In this document: positions 1 to 9,390 of the stretch, piece after piece
Layout: every line of letters starts with the position of its first letter
How positions within the stretch are numbered: position 1 is the stretch's first letter
From: Methanofollis liminatans DSM 4140
Lineage (GTDB): Archaea > Halobacteriota > Methanomicrobia > Methanomicrobiales > Methanofollaceae
DNA length: 64,000 nucleotides
Direction of reading: 5' to 3'
NCBI RefSeq assembly: GCF_000275865.1
Contig: NZ_CM001555.1
Span: forward strand, 62,001-126,000
Notes under the pieces: model-generated
The model's input: only the letters and a program-made list of their open reading frames with translations
Told to the model about the DNA's origin: nothing
Database searches by the model: none
Made by a program: the position numbers and the translations under genes

Positions 1-2412
1 TATGTCACCGTCGGTGACTTCAAACTCCTCGGGACTGGAGCAGTTTTCATCAAGAACGCAAAGCACATCACGGCCGAGCGGATCTATGCGTACGACATCT
101 CCAATGTCCAGTGGGGCGCCTTCCAGGTAAGAGCGGACAGCTATGTCACCGAAGACATCAAGCTGATCGACTGCACCGCCGATTACATTGCACGTCACGG
201 ATTTGTTAACGACGGAACCAACGGTGGCCTGATAAAAGATATGCAGTTTATACGCTGCAAGGCGCTCAGCTGTGGTCTTCACAACAGGATCACGGCAGAG
301 TGGGGAACCTGGGTGACCGGTTTCGATATCACGGAGACCGTCGATATCGAGAATGTCCTGCTTGACTCCTGCGTCGCGGACAACAACTGGGAATCGGGCT
401 TCCACATCGAGTACTTCCCCAAAAAGACAAATGTAACATTCATAAACTGCCTTTCCACAAACAACGGCAGGGTCAAGCAGTACTCAAACGATGAGAAGAT
501 CTGGATGGCCGGCTACACCGTTTCCGGTGACGTCACCCTGATCAACTGCACGGCCGAGAACAACATGAAGGGGATCTTCTTCAACACCGGCCACTGGGCA
601 GCTGGCGGCGTATTTGTCGACGTCCCCGGCACTCCGAAGTTCATCAACTTCCATGATGACGGCTCCAACATCGGCCTCTACATGCTGGGTGCACGCAGAG
701 GCGTGCTGGAAAACTGTGTATTTGAAAACTCGGAGACCTACGCGATCTATGACTACAAGTCGTGGGACATCACGTTCGACAACTGCGATTTCGTGAACCC
801 TGCGGGGGTCAACGGCGTCTACATCCAGAATGTTGTCGCAAACTCACAGGACTGGAGCGGCGTGAACCTCATCTTCGATGAGAATTACCAGTACAACCCG
901 GTTCAGGAGCCAACGCCGGAACCAACCCCTGTGCCAACACCGGAACCAACGCCGGTTCCGACCGAGCCCCTGGCAGTGCCGGGGATCGTCGCGATCGAGC
1001 AGTATGACGCCGGCGGCGAGGGCGTCGCATACCACGACACCACCGCAGGCAACCAGGAAAACACCCTCGGAACCGATGACGTCGATATCGTCACCCGTTC
1101 ATGGTACGACGGCTACCTGATCGGATACATCGACGAGGGCGAATGGATCAACTACACCGTGAACGTCGAGGAGGCAGGGGTCTATGACGTCGAGCTCCTC
1201 GTCTACGCAAAGAACGCAGGAAGGACCCTCTCCCTTGCAATCGACGGGGAAGAGGCATGCACCATTGAGGTCCCGGCAGGAGGCGACTGGACGACACCCC
1301 TGAACCCGACCGCACAGGTGACCTTCCCGACCGCAGGCGAGCACGTCGTCACGCTGACATTCGCAGGCGGGGACATGAACGTCGGGCCCATGTCGTTCGC
1401 ACTCGCAGGACCGATACCGGAGCCGATACCGGAGCCGACACCTGAACCGACGCCTGAACCGACGCCGGTGCCAAAAGACGAACCGGTTTATCTTTCGACA
1501 CCGCTGCCCGGCATCATTGCAGTCGAGCAGTATGACGCCGGCGGCGAGGGCGTCGCATACCACGACACCACCGCAGGCAACCAGGAAAACACCCTCGGAG
1601 ACGATGACGTCGATATCGTCACCCGTCCATGGTACGACGGCTACCTCATCGGATACATCGCCGAGGGCGAATGGATCAACTACACCGTAAACGTCGAGGA
1701 GGCAGGCGTCTATAACGTCGAGTTCCTTTTCTACGCAAAGAGCGCAGGAAGGACCCTCACCCTTGCGATCGACGGGGAAGAGGCATGTAGCGTCGTGGCC
1801 CCGGCAGAAGGGTCCTGGACAACACCCCTGAACCCGACCACACAGGTGACCTTCCCGACCGCAGGCGAGCACGTCGTCACGCTGACATTCACAGGCGGGG
1901 ACATGAACGTCGGGCCCATATCGTTTGCACTCGCAGGGCCGGTCCCCGAACCGGCGCCAGAAGGTATGATGGTACTGCCCGGCATCGTCGCGGTCGAGCA
2001 GTATGACGCTGGCGGCGAGGGCGTCGCATACCACGACACCACCGCAGGCAACCAGGAAAACACCCTCAGAGACGATGACGTCGATATCGTCACCCGCTCC
2101 TGGAACGACGGCTACCTCATCGGATACATCGCCGAGGGCGAGTGGATCAACTACACCGTATATGTCGAGGCGGCCGGAACATATGACGTCGAGTTCCTCG
2201 TCTACACGAAGATCGGGGGCAGAACGCTCAGCCTTGCGATCGACGGAGAAGAGGCATGCACCGTCGAAATCCCGGCTGGAGGAAGCTGGACGACACCGCT
2301 GAACCCGACCGCACAGGTGACCTTCCCGACTGCAGGCGAGCATGTCCTCACCATGGCGTTTGCAGGCGGGGACATGAACGTCGGTCCCCTGACATTCGAA
2401 CGCAGCAATTAA
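1..2412 (+). CDS. Surface protein fragment: parallel beta-helix followed by three carbohydrate-binding modules (5' end outside window)
   Basis: The frame is open from the first base, so this is the 3' part (803 codons) of a larger gene. Visible residues ~1-300 carry repeated short strands with NC/DC steps (LIDCTA, LINCTA, FENCVF-like), typical of a right-handed parallel beta-helix of the NosD/pectate-lyase kind. A Pro-Glu-Pro-Thr linker follows, then three modules of about 145 residues (~326-470, ~501-648, ~658-803), each beginning PGI(V/I)A(I/V)EQYDAGGEG and ending in a GGDMNVGP strand, resembling CBM6-type jelly-roll domains. No membrane helix or sorting tail follows the last module, so the protein is either secreted or anchored through its unseen N-terminus. 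The modules are nearly identical at DNA level, which points to recent duplication. Likely role (inferred): binding or modifying a cell-surface or environmental polysaccharide. Confidence 0.8.
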   Translation, partial: YVTVGDFKLLGTGAVFIKNAKHITAERIYAYDISNVQWGAFQVRADSYVTEDIKLIDCTADYIARHGFVNDGTNGGLIKDMQFIRCKALSCGLHNRITAEWGTWVTGFDITETVDIENVLLDSCVADNNWESGFHIEYFPKKTNVTFINCLSTNNGRVKQYSNDEKIWMAGYTVSGDVTLINCTAENNMKGIFFNTGHWAAGGVFVDVPGTPKFINFHDDGSNIGLYMLGARRGVLENCVFENSETYAIYDYKSWDITFDNCDFVNPAGVNGVYIQNVVANSQDWSGVNLIFDENYQYNPVQEPTPEPTPVPTPEPTPVPTEPLAVPGIVAIEQYDAGGEGVAYHDTTAGNQENTLGTDDVDIVTRSWYDGYLIGYIDEGEWINYTVNVEEAGVYDVELLVYAKNAGRTLSLAIDGEEACTIEVPAGGDWTTPLNPTAQVTFPTAGEHVVTLTFAGGDMNVGPMSFALAGPIPEPIPEPTPEPTPEPTPVPKDEPVYLSTPLPGIIAVEQYDAGGEGVAYHDTTAGNQENTLGDDDVDIVTRPWYDGYLIGYIAEGEWINYTVNVEEAGVYNVEFLFYAKSAGRTLTLAIDGEEACSVVAPAEGSWTTPLNPTTQVTFPTAGEHVVTLTFTGGDMNVGPISFALAGPVPEPAPEGMMVLPGIVAVEQYDAGGEGVAYHDTTAGNQENTLRDDDVDIVTRSWNDGYLIGYIAEGEWINYTVYVEAAGTYDVEFLVYTKIGGRTLSLAIDGEEACTVEIPAGGSWTTPLNPTAQVTFPTAGEHVLTMAFAGGDMNVGPLTFERSN
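976..2409 (+). repeat. Three tandem copies of a ~435-bp CBM-like module
   Basis: Copies lie at about 976-1410, 1504-1940 and 1975-2409. Long stretches are identical between copies, for instance the segment encoding YHDTTAGNQENTL, including at silent positions. They are separated by Pro/Glu/Thr-rich linkers of different length; the third linker is the shortest. The similarity suggests recent duplication or ongoing gene conversion. Confidence 0.9.
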
Positions 2413-2888
2413 AGCATCATACCGGCCTGCACCGGGGACCCGGAACAACAGGCCGGCCAAGACCTATTTTTTCTGCCTGAGAGGGCCGGGCATGACTGCA
2501 GAGCCAGGATGCCGGGAGCAGGTACGCCCCGAAATCATGGCCAGACCGACTTTTCTCCATTATTCTTCTGATTTTCCCCGGATACCGGGAATATATCCTG
2601 ACTATAATCCGGCACATGAGAAACCTATATATATTGATTGCATATTACTGCTCATCGCCTGGCGGGGGGACGCGGGGCCCGGGGGTATGAGAGCGTGCCG
2701 AACGCATCTCTGCCGACGGGCGGCAGGTGCGAGCACGGCCGGACATGCCCTGAAACGGCAGAAGATATCGTCCTGAAAGACCCAAAAGAAACCATTCCAG
2801 GTGATGCCGACACGGACGTTCGGCGCAGGACGGTTTTCCCCCCACCACGCAATCCCAGCGGCATTGGAGCCGGGAAGAGGTGATCAGC
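2413..2888. other. Intergenic region with promoter and long leader
   Basis: No gene seen in 476 bp. An imperfect inverted repeat near 2574-2591 (TTCCCCGG/CCGGGAA) lies after the surface-protein gene and could aid termination. A strong TATA-like block sits at 2625-2635. If it is used, the transcript of the next gene would carry about 230 nt of untranslated leader with short GC-rich inverted repeats such as CTGCC/GGCAG near 2712-2728. Confidence 0.5.
2625..2635 (+). promoter_or_regulatory. Candidate TATA box upstream of the PaaK-like gene
   Basis: CTATATATATT preceded by AAAC, matching archaeal BRE/TATA composition in an otherwise GC-rich region. It lies about 255 bp before the chosen start codon, which implies a long leader. 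Confidence 0.5.
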
Positions 2889-4181
2889 GTGAGCAATGTC
2901 AGAAAACTCCTGTATCTCAGACAGGCGATGCGGAACCAGTGGCTGAAAAAGAAGGAGATCGAAGAGATCCAGAGACGCATGATGCGGGGGATGATCGTGC
3001 ACGCCTACGACAACGTGCCCTTCTACCACAGGAAGTTCAGAGAGGCAGGAGTTACGCCCGATGATATCCGGACCGTTGAAGATCTCCGGAAAATACCGAT
3101 AACCACAAAAAAAGAACTCAAAGAGAATTTTTCCGACCTGATCGCCCGCGGGGTCGATCCCTCCTCGTGCTGGATGCCGAGGACCAGCGGATCGACGGGG
3201 ATACCGCTCAAAGCGGCCTATGGGAGGAGAGACGAAGATTATCAGAAGGCGATCGCACTCAGGCCGAACCTTGCGTGCGGCCAGCACCTCCGGGATCCCT
3301 GGGCGGTGCTCACGGCGCCCCACCACATCCTGGACAAAAAACACTGGTTCCAGAAGCTCAGGTTTCTCTCACCCACCTTCATCAATATATTCGCCGACCT
3401 GCAGGAGCAGATCAGGCTTCTCGAAGAGATGCAGCCGCGGGTCATCGACGGATATCCCTCGGCGCTCTACCTGCTGGCACGGGAGATGAAGCGGACCGGC
3501 AGAAAGACGATCAACCCGGAGATCATCTTCAGCACGGCCGAACACCTCTCGCCCGAGATGCGGGAGGGCATCGAATCCACATTCGGGATCAGGATGTACG
3601 ACCAGTTCGGGTGCGTCGAGATGGGGCGGACGGCCTGGGAATGTCCCGAACATGCGGGCTACCATATGGACATCGATGCGGTGGTGATGGAGTTTCTCCG
3701 GGACGGCGAGCCGGTCGCTTCGGGCGAGCGCGGGGAGATCGTGTACACCGGGCTCTACCATTATGCGATGCCGCGTATCAGGTACGCCGTCGGCGATGTC
3801 GGGGTCCCGACCGACGAGGAGTGCCCCTGCGGGCGGGGGCTGCCCCTGATGAAAGAGGTCGAGGGGCGATCTGACTCGTTCATCCAGACCCCGGACGGGA
3901 GGATCTATCCCCAGATGACCTTCTGGGCGATCATGAGGACGTTTGCGCACGCCGAAGAGATCGCACAGTTCAGGGTGATACAGGAGAGAACGGACGCCAT
4001 CACCGTCCCGGTCGTCAGGGGCAAAAATTACCGGGAGGGGATCGACGAGGAGATCAGGAGGCACATCATCGGCGTGCTGGGCGAAGACGTGAAGATCACG
4101 GTCAGCCCGGTCGACGAACTCCCGCGCGATCCCACCGGCAAGGTGAGAACGGTGATCTCCAATGCGCAGATCCAGTGGTGA
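2889..4181 (+). CDS. Phenylacetate-CoA ligase (PaaK)/CapK/F390-synthetase family adenylate-forming enzyme
   Basis: About 430 residues, the usual length of this family. The ATP-binding motif is visible as TSGSTGIPL (~100), followed by a YDQFGCVEMG-type substrate-loop motif, an RIRYAVGD segment and a lysine-bearing PRDPTGKVRTV C-terminal loop. The family activates carboxylates as acyl-adenylates and thioesters; methanogen members include coenzyme F390 synthetases and exopolysaccharide-linked CapK proteins, and sequence alone does not separate these. I chose GTG at 2889 over GTG at 2880 because GAGGTGATC at 2876-2884 is an almost perfect Shine-Dalgarno site overlapping the earlier codon. No operon partner; preceded by a long leader. 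Substrate unknown. Confidence 0.75.
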   Translation: MSNVRKLLYLRQAMRNQWLKKKEIEEIQRRMMRGMIVHAYDNVPFYHRKFREAGVTPDDIRTVEDLRKIPITTKKELKENFSDLIARGVDPSSCWMPRTSGSTGIPLKAAYGRRDEDYQKAIALRPNLACGQHLRDPWAVLTAPHHILDKKHWFQKLRFLSPTFINIFADLQEQIRLLEEMQPRVIDGYPSALYLLAREMKRTGRKTINPEIIFSTAEHLSPEMREGIESTFGIRMYDQFGCVEMGRTAWECPEHAGYHMDIDAVVMEFLRDGEPVASGERGEIVYTGLYHYAMPRIRYAVGDVGVPTDEECPCGRGLPLMKEVEGRSDSFIQTPDGRIYPQMTFWAIMRTFAHAEEIAQFRVIQERTDAITVPVVRGKNYREGIDEEIRRHIIGVLGEDVKITVSPVDELPRDPTGKVRTVISNAQIQW

Positions 4182-4585
4182 CTATCCACACCCCATTTTG
4201 TGAATTAAATCACATCAGAGACCATTAATACGCCCAAATAACCAGGCCAGGATATCCCGAAGCCGGCAGCGGTGCAATTCGGCGTCAGCACCCGAGAGAT
4301 GGGGGAGAGAAACGCCCTATCTGAGGAGTCGGGGACCGACTGACCCGTACCAGGAGGCTCTGGAGGGGCATCATCGACGCCAGCCGACCTCTCCTGTCAC
4401 CCGGGAACAGGAGGCGTACAGAAAGATGTGGCAAGAACCGCGTGATTTTCATCTCTCTTTGCTTCAATCCCCGGGACCGTCTGCAAACCCACCATATGAC
4501 CGGCAGTGTCCGATAAATGAGAATAGAAACCAATAAACGGTTGATCGGCGACTATGGCTTTAGAGCAGAAAAAGGAGAGCCCGGA
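4182..4585. other. Intergenic region with no recognised gene
   Basis: About 400 bp. Open frames here are short and lack ribosome sites. An upstream in-frame ATG at 4517 exists for the next gene but has no Shine-Dalgarno sequence. Confidence 0.5.
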
Positions 4586-5539
4586 ATGAAGCAGGACAGG
4601 ACAGACACATCTGAGAAAGCCGACGAAAATCGGATCGAAATATTGAAGGACGCGTATATCTCCCCGGAGCTCATCGAAACCCGCCTTGGAAAGGTGGAGA
4701 TAGATATCACCCGGGGCGACGGGCCTGTTCTGATGGGCAGTCACGGAGGTCTCGGCGGCGTCGATCAGTGCCGTGCGGCCATTGATTTTGCCGGCAACGA
4801 TTTCAGGCTTCTTTCTCTCTCCCGCCCGGGATATCTGGGAACACCCCTCGAGAGCGGGAAGTCACTCGAGGAGCAGGCCGATCTCTTTGCCGCCGTCCTC
4901 GACGAGCTGGGGATCGAGAAGGTGGCGATGTTTTCCATCTCCGCAGGCGGACCGTTCGCATACACCTTCGCCATACGCCATCCCGACCGGATCTGGGCAC
5001 TGATCGCCGCAGACGCCGTCAGCGGGTATTACGATCTCCCCGAGACCGCAGGGCCGGTCACCCAGATGATGTTCCTCTCCGATATCGGCCAGAGCCTTCT
5101 TCAGAAGATGACGAAATCCAAACCCGATGCATTCATAAAAGAGATCTTCAAGAGCGAGGCCTATTACACGAAGAAGCAGATGAAGGAGCACCTCGATTTC
5201 GTCCTGAACGATCCGTACGCACACGGGTTCGCAACGGCCTTCATGAATACGATGTACCCCTACAAACCCAGAAGAGCGGGAACGGAGAACGATCTGAAGA
5301 TCACCCGCAAGCTCACCCATCTGCCCGTAGAAAAGATCACATGCCCGACCCTGGTGATCCACGGCACGCACGATGCGGACGTCAAGTTCTATGACGGCGT
5401 CTATGCATACGAGCACATCGAGAATGCAGAGCGGATCTGGATCGAGGAGGGCTCGCACCTCTGTTTCTGGATCAACCCGAAGTCAAAAGAGGCGCAGCGG
5501 TATGCCCTTGACTTTTTGAAGAGGAACATGCCAGAATGA
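4586..5539 (+). CDS. Alpha/beta-hydrolase fold protein
   Basis: 317 residues. The nucleophile elbow is FSISAGGPF (around residue 120), the acid is probably the Asp in HGTHDADV, and the catalytic His is in EEGSHLCFW near the C-terminus; HGGLGG near residue 54 fits the oxyanion-hole region. A lid-like insertion (residues ~150-235) lies between strand 6 and the acid. Start at ATG 4586 is preferred over ATG 4517 because AAGGAG lies 8 bp upstream. No signal peptide, so cytoplasmic. Family members hydrolyse esters, lactones or C-C bonds; the substrate cannot be told here. Confidence 0.8.
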   Translation: MKQDRTDTSEKADENRIEILKDAYISPELIETRLGKVEIDITRGDGPVLMGSHGGLGGVDQCRAAIDFAGNDFRLLSLSRPGYLGTPLESGKSLEEQADLFAAVLDELGIEKVAMFSISAGGPFAYTFAIRHPDRIWALIAADAVSGYYDLPETAGPVTQMMFLSDIGQSLLQKMTKSKPDAFIKEIFKSEAYYTKKQMKEHLDFVLNDPYAHGFATAFMNTMYPYKPRRAGTENDLKITRKLTHLPVEKITCPTLVIHGTHDADVKFYDGVYAYEHIENAERIWIEEGSHLCFWINPKSKEAQRYALDFLKRNMPE

Positions 5540-5646
5540 TTTCCGGGGTTTCCGGATCTTTTGAACCGCCCATGAACCGGGCACGCGGGTTCGCGGCGCT
5601 CAGCAGGCCCTCGCCCTCTTCCCGGGGCTCGATCAAAAAAAAGAGA

Positions 5647-5874
5647 TCAAATCTTCTTTAATTTTTCAGTAAGTTCTGCAGCACGCTCTTTTCCGATCAG
5701 GAGGCCCGCCGAGATGTTCACCCATTTGATCAGATCGGGCATGTCAGAGCGCTGGATCGCCGAAAATTCAACTCCGTCCATATGAGAGCGGGTCTGGCGC
5801 TCCAGAAAGCGCTCGGCCCCCGGCCCGAGGTACTCGGTCGTGATATCCAGAACACGTTTGGAAAGGAGGTTCAT
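5647..5874 (-). CDS. Small uncharacterised protein paired with HAMP sensor
   Basis: 75 residues, starting MNLLSKRVLDI, probably all-helical, with a YLGPGAERFLERQ segment. It starts 5 bp after the stop of the HAMP sensor gene; an alternative GTG at 5886 would overlap that stop by 8 bp. I do not recognise a named family with confidence. Because the upstream sensor ends at its HAMP domain with no output module, this protein is a candidate signalling partner (inference from adjacency only). No transmembrane segment. Confidence 0.6.
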   Translation of the reverse strand: MNLLSKRVLDITTEYLGPGAERFLERQTRSHMDGVEFSAIQRSDMPDLIKWVNISAGLLIGKERAAELTEKLKKI

Positions 5875-5878
5875 GGTA

Positions 5879-6700
5879 TCACTCACGTTTCGTCTCTTCG
5901 TCAGTGTCCATGAAGATCTTGAGACTTGCAACCATCCGGGAGAACGAATCCGCGAGTTCGCCGATTTCGTCCTTTCTCCGTACATCCACCGTCACCGAGA
6001 GGTCGCCCATGCTGATGGCGCGGGCGGTCGCGTTCAGTTTCCTGATGTCCCGAATGATCGTCAGGGAGAAAATGCCGATGATAAACGCTGCGACGAGAGA
6101 GGCAATGCCGATGATGAGGTATATCGTGTTCCCGATGAAGTTCTGCCGCTCAATGACGTCCGAACTGTCCATGTCGATCCCGACGATGCCGACGACCTCG
6201 CCCGCGCTGTTTCTGATCGGTGCATAGCCTGAGAGGACGGTACCCCACTGGTCGGTGGTAAATTCGTCGTCCGCAGACAGGCCTTCAAAGCCGTCGAGCA
6301 TATTTTCGGTGACGCCCTCATAGATCTCCCCGATCCCGGCAACGTCCTCGTCGTAGCCATAGTCGGCATCGACAACAAATACGATCTCATTCCCGGATTT
6401 TCGCATCGAATAGACGTATAATACATCCGGGTTGGTCTGCTGGACCGATTTGAAGTCATCGCGTATCCGTATGAATGCCTGCGTGCTTTCATCGCCGGGC
6501 TTCAATGACGCGAATGCATCCCCGTCCACCTGAACAGCAACCGCCCCGGCAACGGCCATCAGTTCGCTCTGCGTCGACTCCTTGAGGGCGTTTTTCGTCT
6601 CTCCATAGGTATAGAAGAACGTGAGCCCCGATGTGATGAGGATGAGAACGACAAAACTCGCGATCAGCTTTGTCGAGAGGCTATGAAGCACCTTAACCAT
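5879..6700 (-). CDS. Membrane sensor: extracytoplasmic Cache-like domain plus HAMP, no output domain
   Basis: 273 residues. Transmembrane helix 1 at ~8-30, an extracellular PAS/Cache-like domain of ~150 residues (YVYSMRK, VVDADYGYDE and YAPIRNSAGEVVGIVGIDMD motifs), transmembrane helix 2 at ~170-192, then a HAMP segment (IRDIRKLNATARAISMGDLSV...KDEIGELADSF). The protein stops ~25 residues after HAMP, so there is no kinase, MCP or cyclase module. The start at ATG 6700 gives a sensible N-terminus; upstream codons fall in an A/T-rich promoter-like block. It probably signals through a partner, most simply the 75-residue product of the next gene. Confidence 0.8.
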   Translation of the reverse strand: MVKVLHSLSTKLIASFVVLILITSGLTFFYTYGETKNALKESTQSELMAVAGAVAVQVDGDAFASLKPGDESTQAFIRIRDDFKSVQQTNPDVLYVYSMRKSGNEIVFVVDADYGYDEDVAGIGEIYEGVTENMLDGFEGLSADDEFTTDQWGTVLSGYAPIRNSAGEVVGIVGIDMDSSDVIERQNFIGNTIYLIIGIASLVAAFIIGIFSLTIIRDIRKLNATARAISMGDLSVTVDVRRKDEIGELADSFSRMVASLKIFMDTDEETKRE

Positions 6701-6845
6701 GTTATAATATAAATAAATATCCCATATAAAACTTCTCAAATTATACTATAATATAGATATAGAGATAAAATATCGGATTTTAACCAAAGATAACGACCAT
6801 AAAGAGATAAAAGAGATAAGGCGCCCTCTCATGAAAAAGAGGGTT
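6701..6845. promoter_or_regulatory. A/T-rich promoter region before the HAMP sensor
   Basis: The block 6701-6830 is strikingly rich in A and T against the GC-rich background and holds several TATA-like runs (around 6701-6720 and 6743-6760). It separates the sensor gene from the 3' end of the trp operon, so it probably contains the sensor promoter and perhaps the trp terminator. Confidence 0.55.
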
Positions 6846-7652
6846 TCACCTGGAGGCCGTCCCACGGGCCGCCGCAGCCATTCCAGCCACATACGCCCTC
6901 AGCGCCGCCTGCATCGCCGCCACGTCGCCGCCGTGCGCCCCGACGATCCTGACGACGGCGCTCCCCACGATCGCGGCATCGGCCCCGGCATCGGCGATCT
7001 CCCGCACGTGCTCGGGCCTGGAGATCCCGAAGCCGACGGCGACCGGAAGGGAGGCGGACGAGCGGACGGCAGCGATCCGCCGGGCGATCGCCGGGTCGAG
7101 GCTCTCCCGCACGCCGGTGACCCCCTGCACCGAGACCAGGTAGAGGAACCCGCTCGCCAGACCGGCGATGAGGGGGAGGCGCTCGGGCGGGGTGTTGGGA
7201 GCGACCAGGAAGATCCGGTCCAGACCGTGCTCCCGGGCGGCGGCGTCGAAGGGACCGGACTCCTCGGGTGGGAGGTCGGTGACCAGGACGGCGTCCGCCC
7301 CGGCATCCCGCGCCTCGCGGCAGAAGCGTGCGTCGCCGCGGACATAGACCGGGTTGTAAGAGGTCATCAGCACGATCGGGACCTGAACGCGCTCCCTGAT
7401 CGCCCGCACCAGCGCAAATAGTCTCTCGGTCGTCATCCCGCCGGCGAGCGCCCGCACATTCGCCTCCTGGATCACCGGGCCGTCGGCGATCGGGTCGGTG
7501 AACGGGATCCCGATCTCCAGGATATCGGCCCCGCCCTCGACGATCGCCATCGCCGCCGCAAGGGAGGTCGCAGGGTCGGGGTCGCCGCCGACGAGATAGG
7601 CGACCAGGAGGGGGCGCTTCGCCCCGGCGAAGGCCTCCGCGATCCTGCTCAT
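6846..7652 (-). CDS. trpA: Tryptophan synthase alpha subunit
   Basis: 268 residues, full length. TIM-barrel landmarks: [18 protein letters not shown], with the catalytic Asp in the DPIADGP loop, [34 protein letters not shown] and [13 protein letters not shown] phosphate-binding loop. The alpha subunit cleaves indole-3-glycerol phosphate to indole and passes indole to TrpB. The start codon overlaps the trpB stop by 4 bp (ATGA), showing tight coupling. Last gene of the operon. Confidence 0.96.
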   Translation of the reverse strand: MSRIAEAFAGAKRPLLVAYLVGGDPDPATSLAAAMAIVEGGADILEIGIPFTDPIADGPVIQEANVRALAGGMTTERLFALVRAIRERVQVPIVLMTSYNPVYVRGDARFCREARDAGADAVLVTDLPPEESGPFDAAAREHGLDRIFLVAPNTPPERLPLIAGLASGFLYLVSVQGVTGVRESLDPAIARRIAAVRSSASLPVAVGFGISRPEHVREIADAGADAAIVGSAVVRIVGAHGGDVAAMQAALRAYVAGMAAAARGTASR

Positions 7653-8821
7653 CGCCGGCCCCCCATGATCGCCGCCACTCCTTCGACGTCCTTGTCCCCC
7701 CGGCCCGAGAGGTTGACGATGAGAATGTCGTCCCTCTCCATCTCCTCCGCCGCCTTCACCGCCTGCGCCACCGCATGCGACGATTCCAGCGCCGGGACGA
7801 TCCCCTCGCGCCTGGAGAGGAGGGAGAACGCCGCCAGGGCTTCGTCGTCGGTGACGGCGGTATACGCCACCCGGCCCGCCTCTTTGAGCATGCTGTGCTC
7901 CGGCCCCACGCCCGGATAGTCGAGGCCGGCCGAGACCGAATGCGTCTCCAGCACCTGGCCGTCGGCGTCCTGCAGGAGATAGGAGAGCGCCCCGTGGAGC
8001 ACTCCTTTCGTACCGGCGCAGAGGGTCGCCCCGTGCTCTCCGCTCTCCAGCCCCCGCCCGCCGGCCTCGACCCCGATCAGCCTCACCCGATCGTTCAAGA
8101 AGGGGTGGAAGATCCCGATGGCGTTCGACCCGCCGCCGACGCAGGCAATGACGGCGTCGGGCAGGCGCCCTTCGGCGCGGAGGATCTGCGATCTCGTCTC
8201 CTCCCCGATCACCCGCTGGAAGTCCCTGACGATCGTCGGGTACGGGTGCGGCCCGACCACCGAACCCAGGCAGTAATAGGTCTCCCCGGCGTTCGTCACC
8301 CAGTCGCGGAGGGCCTCGTTGACGGCGTCCTTCAGGGTCCGCTGCCCGGTCGCAACCGGGATCACCCGCGCCCCCAGCAGCTCCATCCTGAAGACGTTCA
8401 GCCGCTGCCGCGCCATATCGGTCTCCCCCATGTAGACCTCGACCGGGATCCCGAGAACGGCCCCGGCGATCGCTGTGGCGACGCCGTGCTGCCCTGCCCC
8501 GGTCTCGGCGATGATCCGCCGCTTTCCCATATGCTTCGCAAGCAGGGCCTGCCCCAGGGCGTTGTTGGTCTTGTGCGCCCCGCCGTGGAGGAGGTCCTCG
8601 CGCTTCAGGTAGAGCCGGCACCCCAGGTCGGCAGAGAGGTTTCTGCAGAAGGTGAGCGGGGTCGGCCTCCCGGCAAACTCCGCAAGGTAGGTCTGCAGCT
8701 CCTCCTGAAACCCGGGATCAGCCTTTGCCGCTTCGTACGCCGACGCCAGTTCCTCCAGGGGGGCCATCAGGGTCTCCGGGACGAACTGCCCGCCGAACCC
8801 GCCGAACGATCCTGCGTTCAC
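7649..8821 (-). CDS. trpB: Tryptophan synthase beta subunit, TrpB1 type
   Basis: 390 residues. The PLP lysine lies in HKTNNALGQ, with GGGSNAIG as phosphate cup and the usual FGGQFVPE N-terminus. Start taken as GTG 8821 because it overlaps the trpF stop (GTGA) and gives the canonical N-terminus; a longer frame exists but runs into trpF. It condenses indole from TrpA with serine to tryptophan. Being next to trpA and of TrpB1 type, it should form the alpha2beta2 channelling complex, in contrast to the TrpB2 at the head of the operon. Confidence 0.95.
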   Translation of the reverse strand: MNAGSFGGFGGQFVPETLMAPLEELASAYEAAKADPGFQEELQTYLAEFAGRPTPLTFCRNLSADLGCRLYLKREDLLHGGAHKTNNALGQALLAKHMGKRRIIAETGAGQHGVATAIAGAVLGIPVEVYMGETDMARQRLNVFRMELLGARVIPVATGQRTLKDAVNEALRDWVTNAGETYYCLGSVVGPHPYPTIVRDFQRVIGEETRSQILRAEGRLPDAVIACVGGGSNAIGIFHPFLNDRVRLIGVEAGGRGLESGEHGATLCAGTKGVLHGALSYLLQDADGQVLETHSVSAGLDYPGVGPEHSMLKEAGRVAYTAVTDDEALAAFSLLSRREGIVPALESSHAVAQAVKAAEEMERDDILIVNLSGRGDKDVEGVAAIMGGRR

Positions 8822-9390
8822 GGGGTGATCCCCCTGCACGCCATGACACACGCCTTCATTTTATCAATGTTTTTTATGCCGGGGCTGTCCTCGACACCGG
8901 AGGAGACGTCGACGGCGTACGGCCTGACCACCGCAACCGCCGCCCCGATGTTCTCCGGGCCAAGCCCGCCGGAGAGAATGACCGGGACGGGCGAGGCCCG
9001 CACCAGGGCCTCTGCCTCCCGGAGATCGCAGTGCATGCCAGAACCCCTGCTCGCATCGAGGAGGAGGGCGTCGAACCGGCTTTCGGGGATTTTGCCGTCC
9101 CCGACCCCCCTGATCACCCGCACCCCGGGGGGCACGTCGAGGTCGCAATAGACCTGGACGGCGGTCGGATGGAGGGCGAGCATCCCGGCAAGGTCGTCCG
9201 GGTCGTCGGTGGCCGAAACGCAGACGCGCCCGGTGAAGGGGCCGAGGGAGGCGAAGATCGCCGCCGCCTCCGCCGGCGTGACCGAGCGGGGCGAGTCCGA
9301 GAACATGACGACGCCCACGGCGTCCGCACCCGCGGCCTCGGCGGCGAGGGCGTCACGGACGCGCGTGATCCCGCAGATCTTCAGGCGCAT
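8818..9390 (-). CDS. trpF: Phosphoribosylanthranilate isomerase
   Basis: 190 residues, a little short for the family. It begins [10 protein letters not shown], with the catalytic Cys in KICGI; the general-acid Asp is probably in ALLLDASRG, and [12 protein letters not shown] is the phosphate loop. It performs the Amadori rearrangement that follows TrpD. It overlaps the trpB start by 4 bp and the trpC stop by 10 bp. Confidence 0.94.
   Translation of the reverse strand: MRLKICGITRVRDALAAEAAGADAVGVVMFSDSPRSVTPAEAAAIFASLGPFTGRVCVSATDDPDDLAGMLALHPTAVQVYCDLDVPPGVRVIRGVGDGKIPESRFDALLLDASRGSGMHCDLREAEALVRASPVPVILSGGLGPENIGAAVAVVRPYAVDVSSGVEDSPGIKNIDKMKACVMACRGITP

Noticed and set aside
1099-2460. 453-residue open frame opposite the CBM repeats
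   Set aside because: Its repeats are simply the complement of the CBM repeats; the plus-strand frame has clear protein features.
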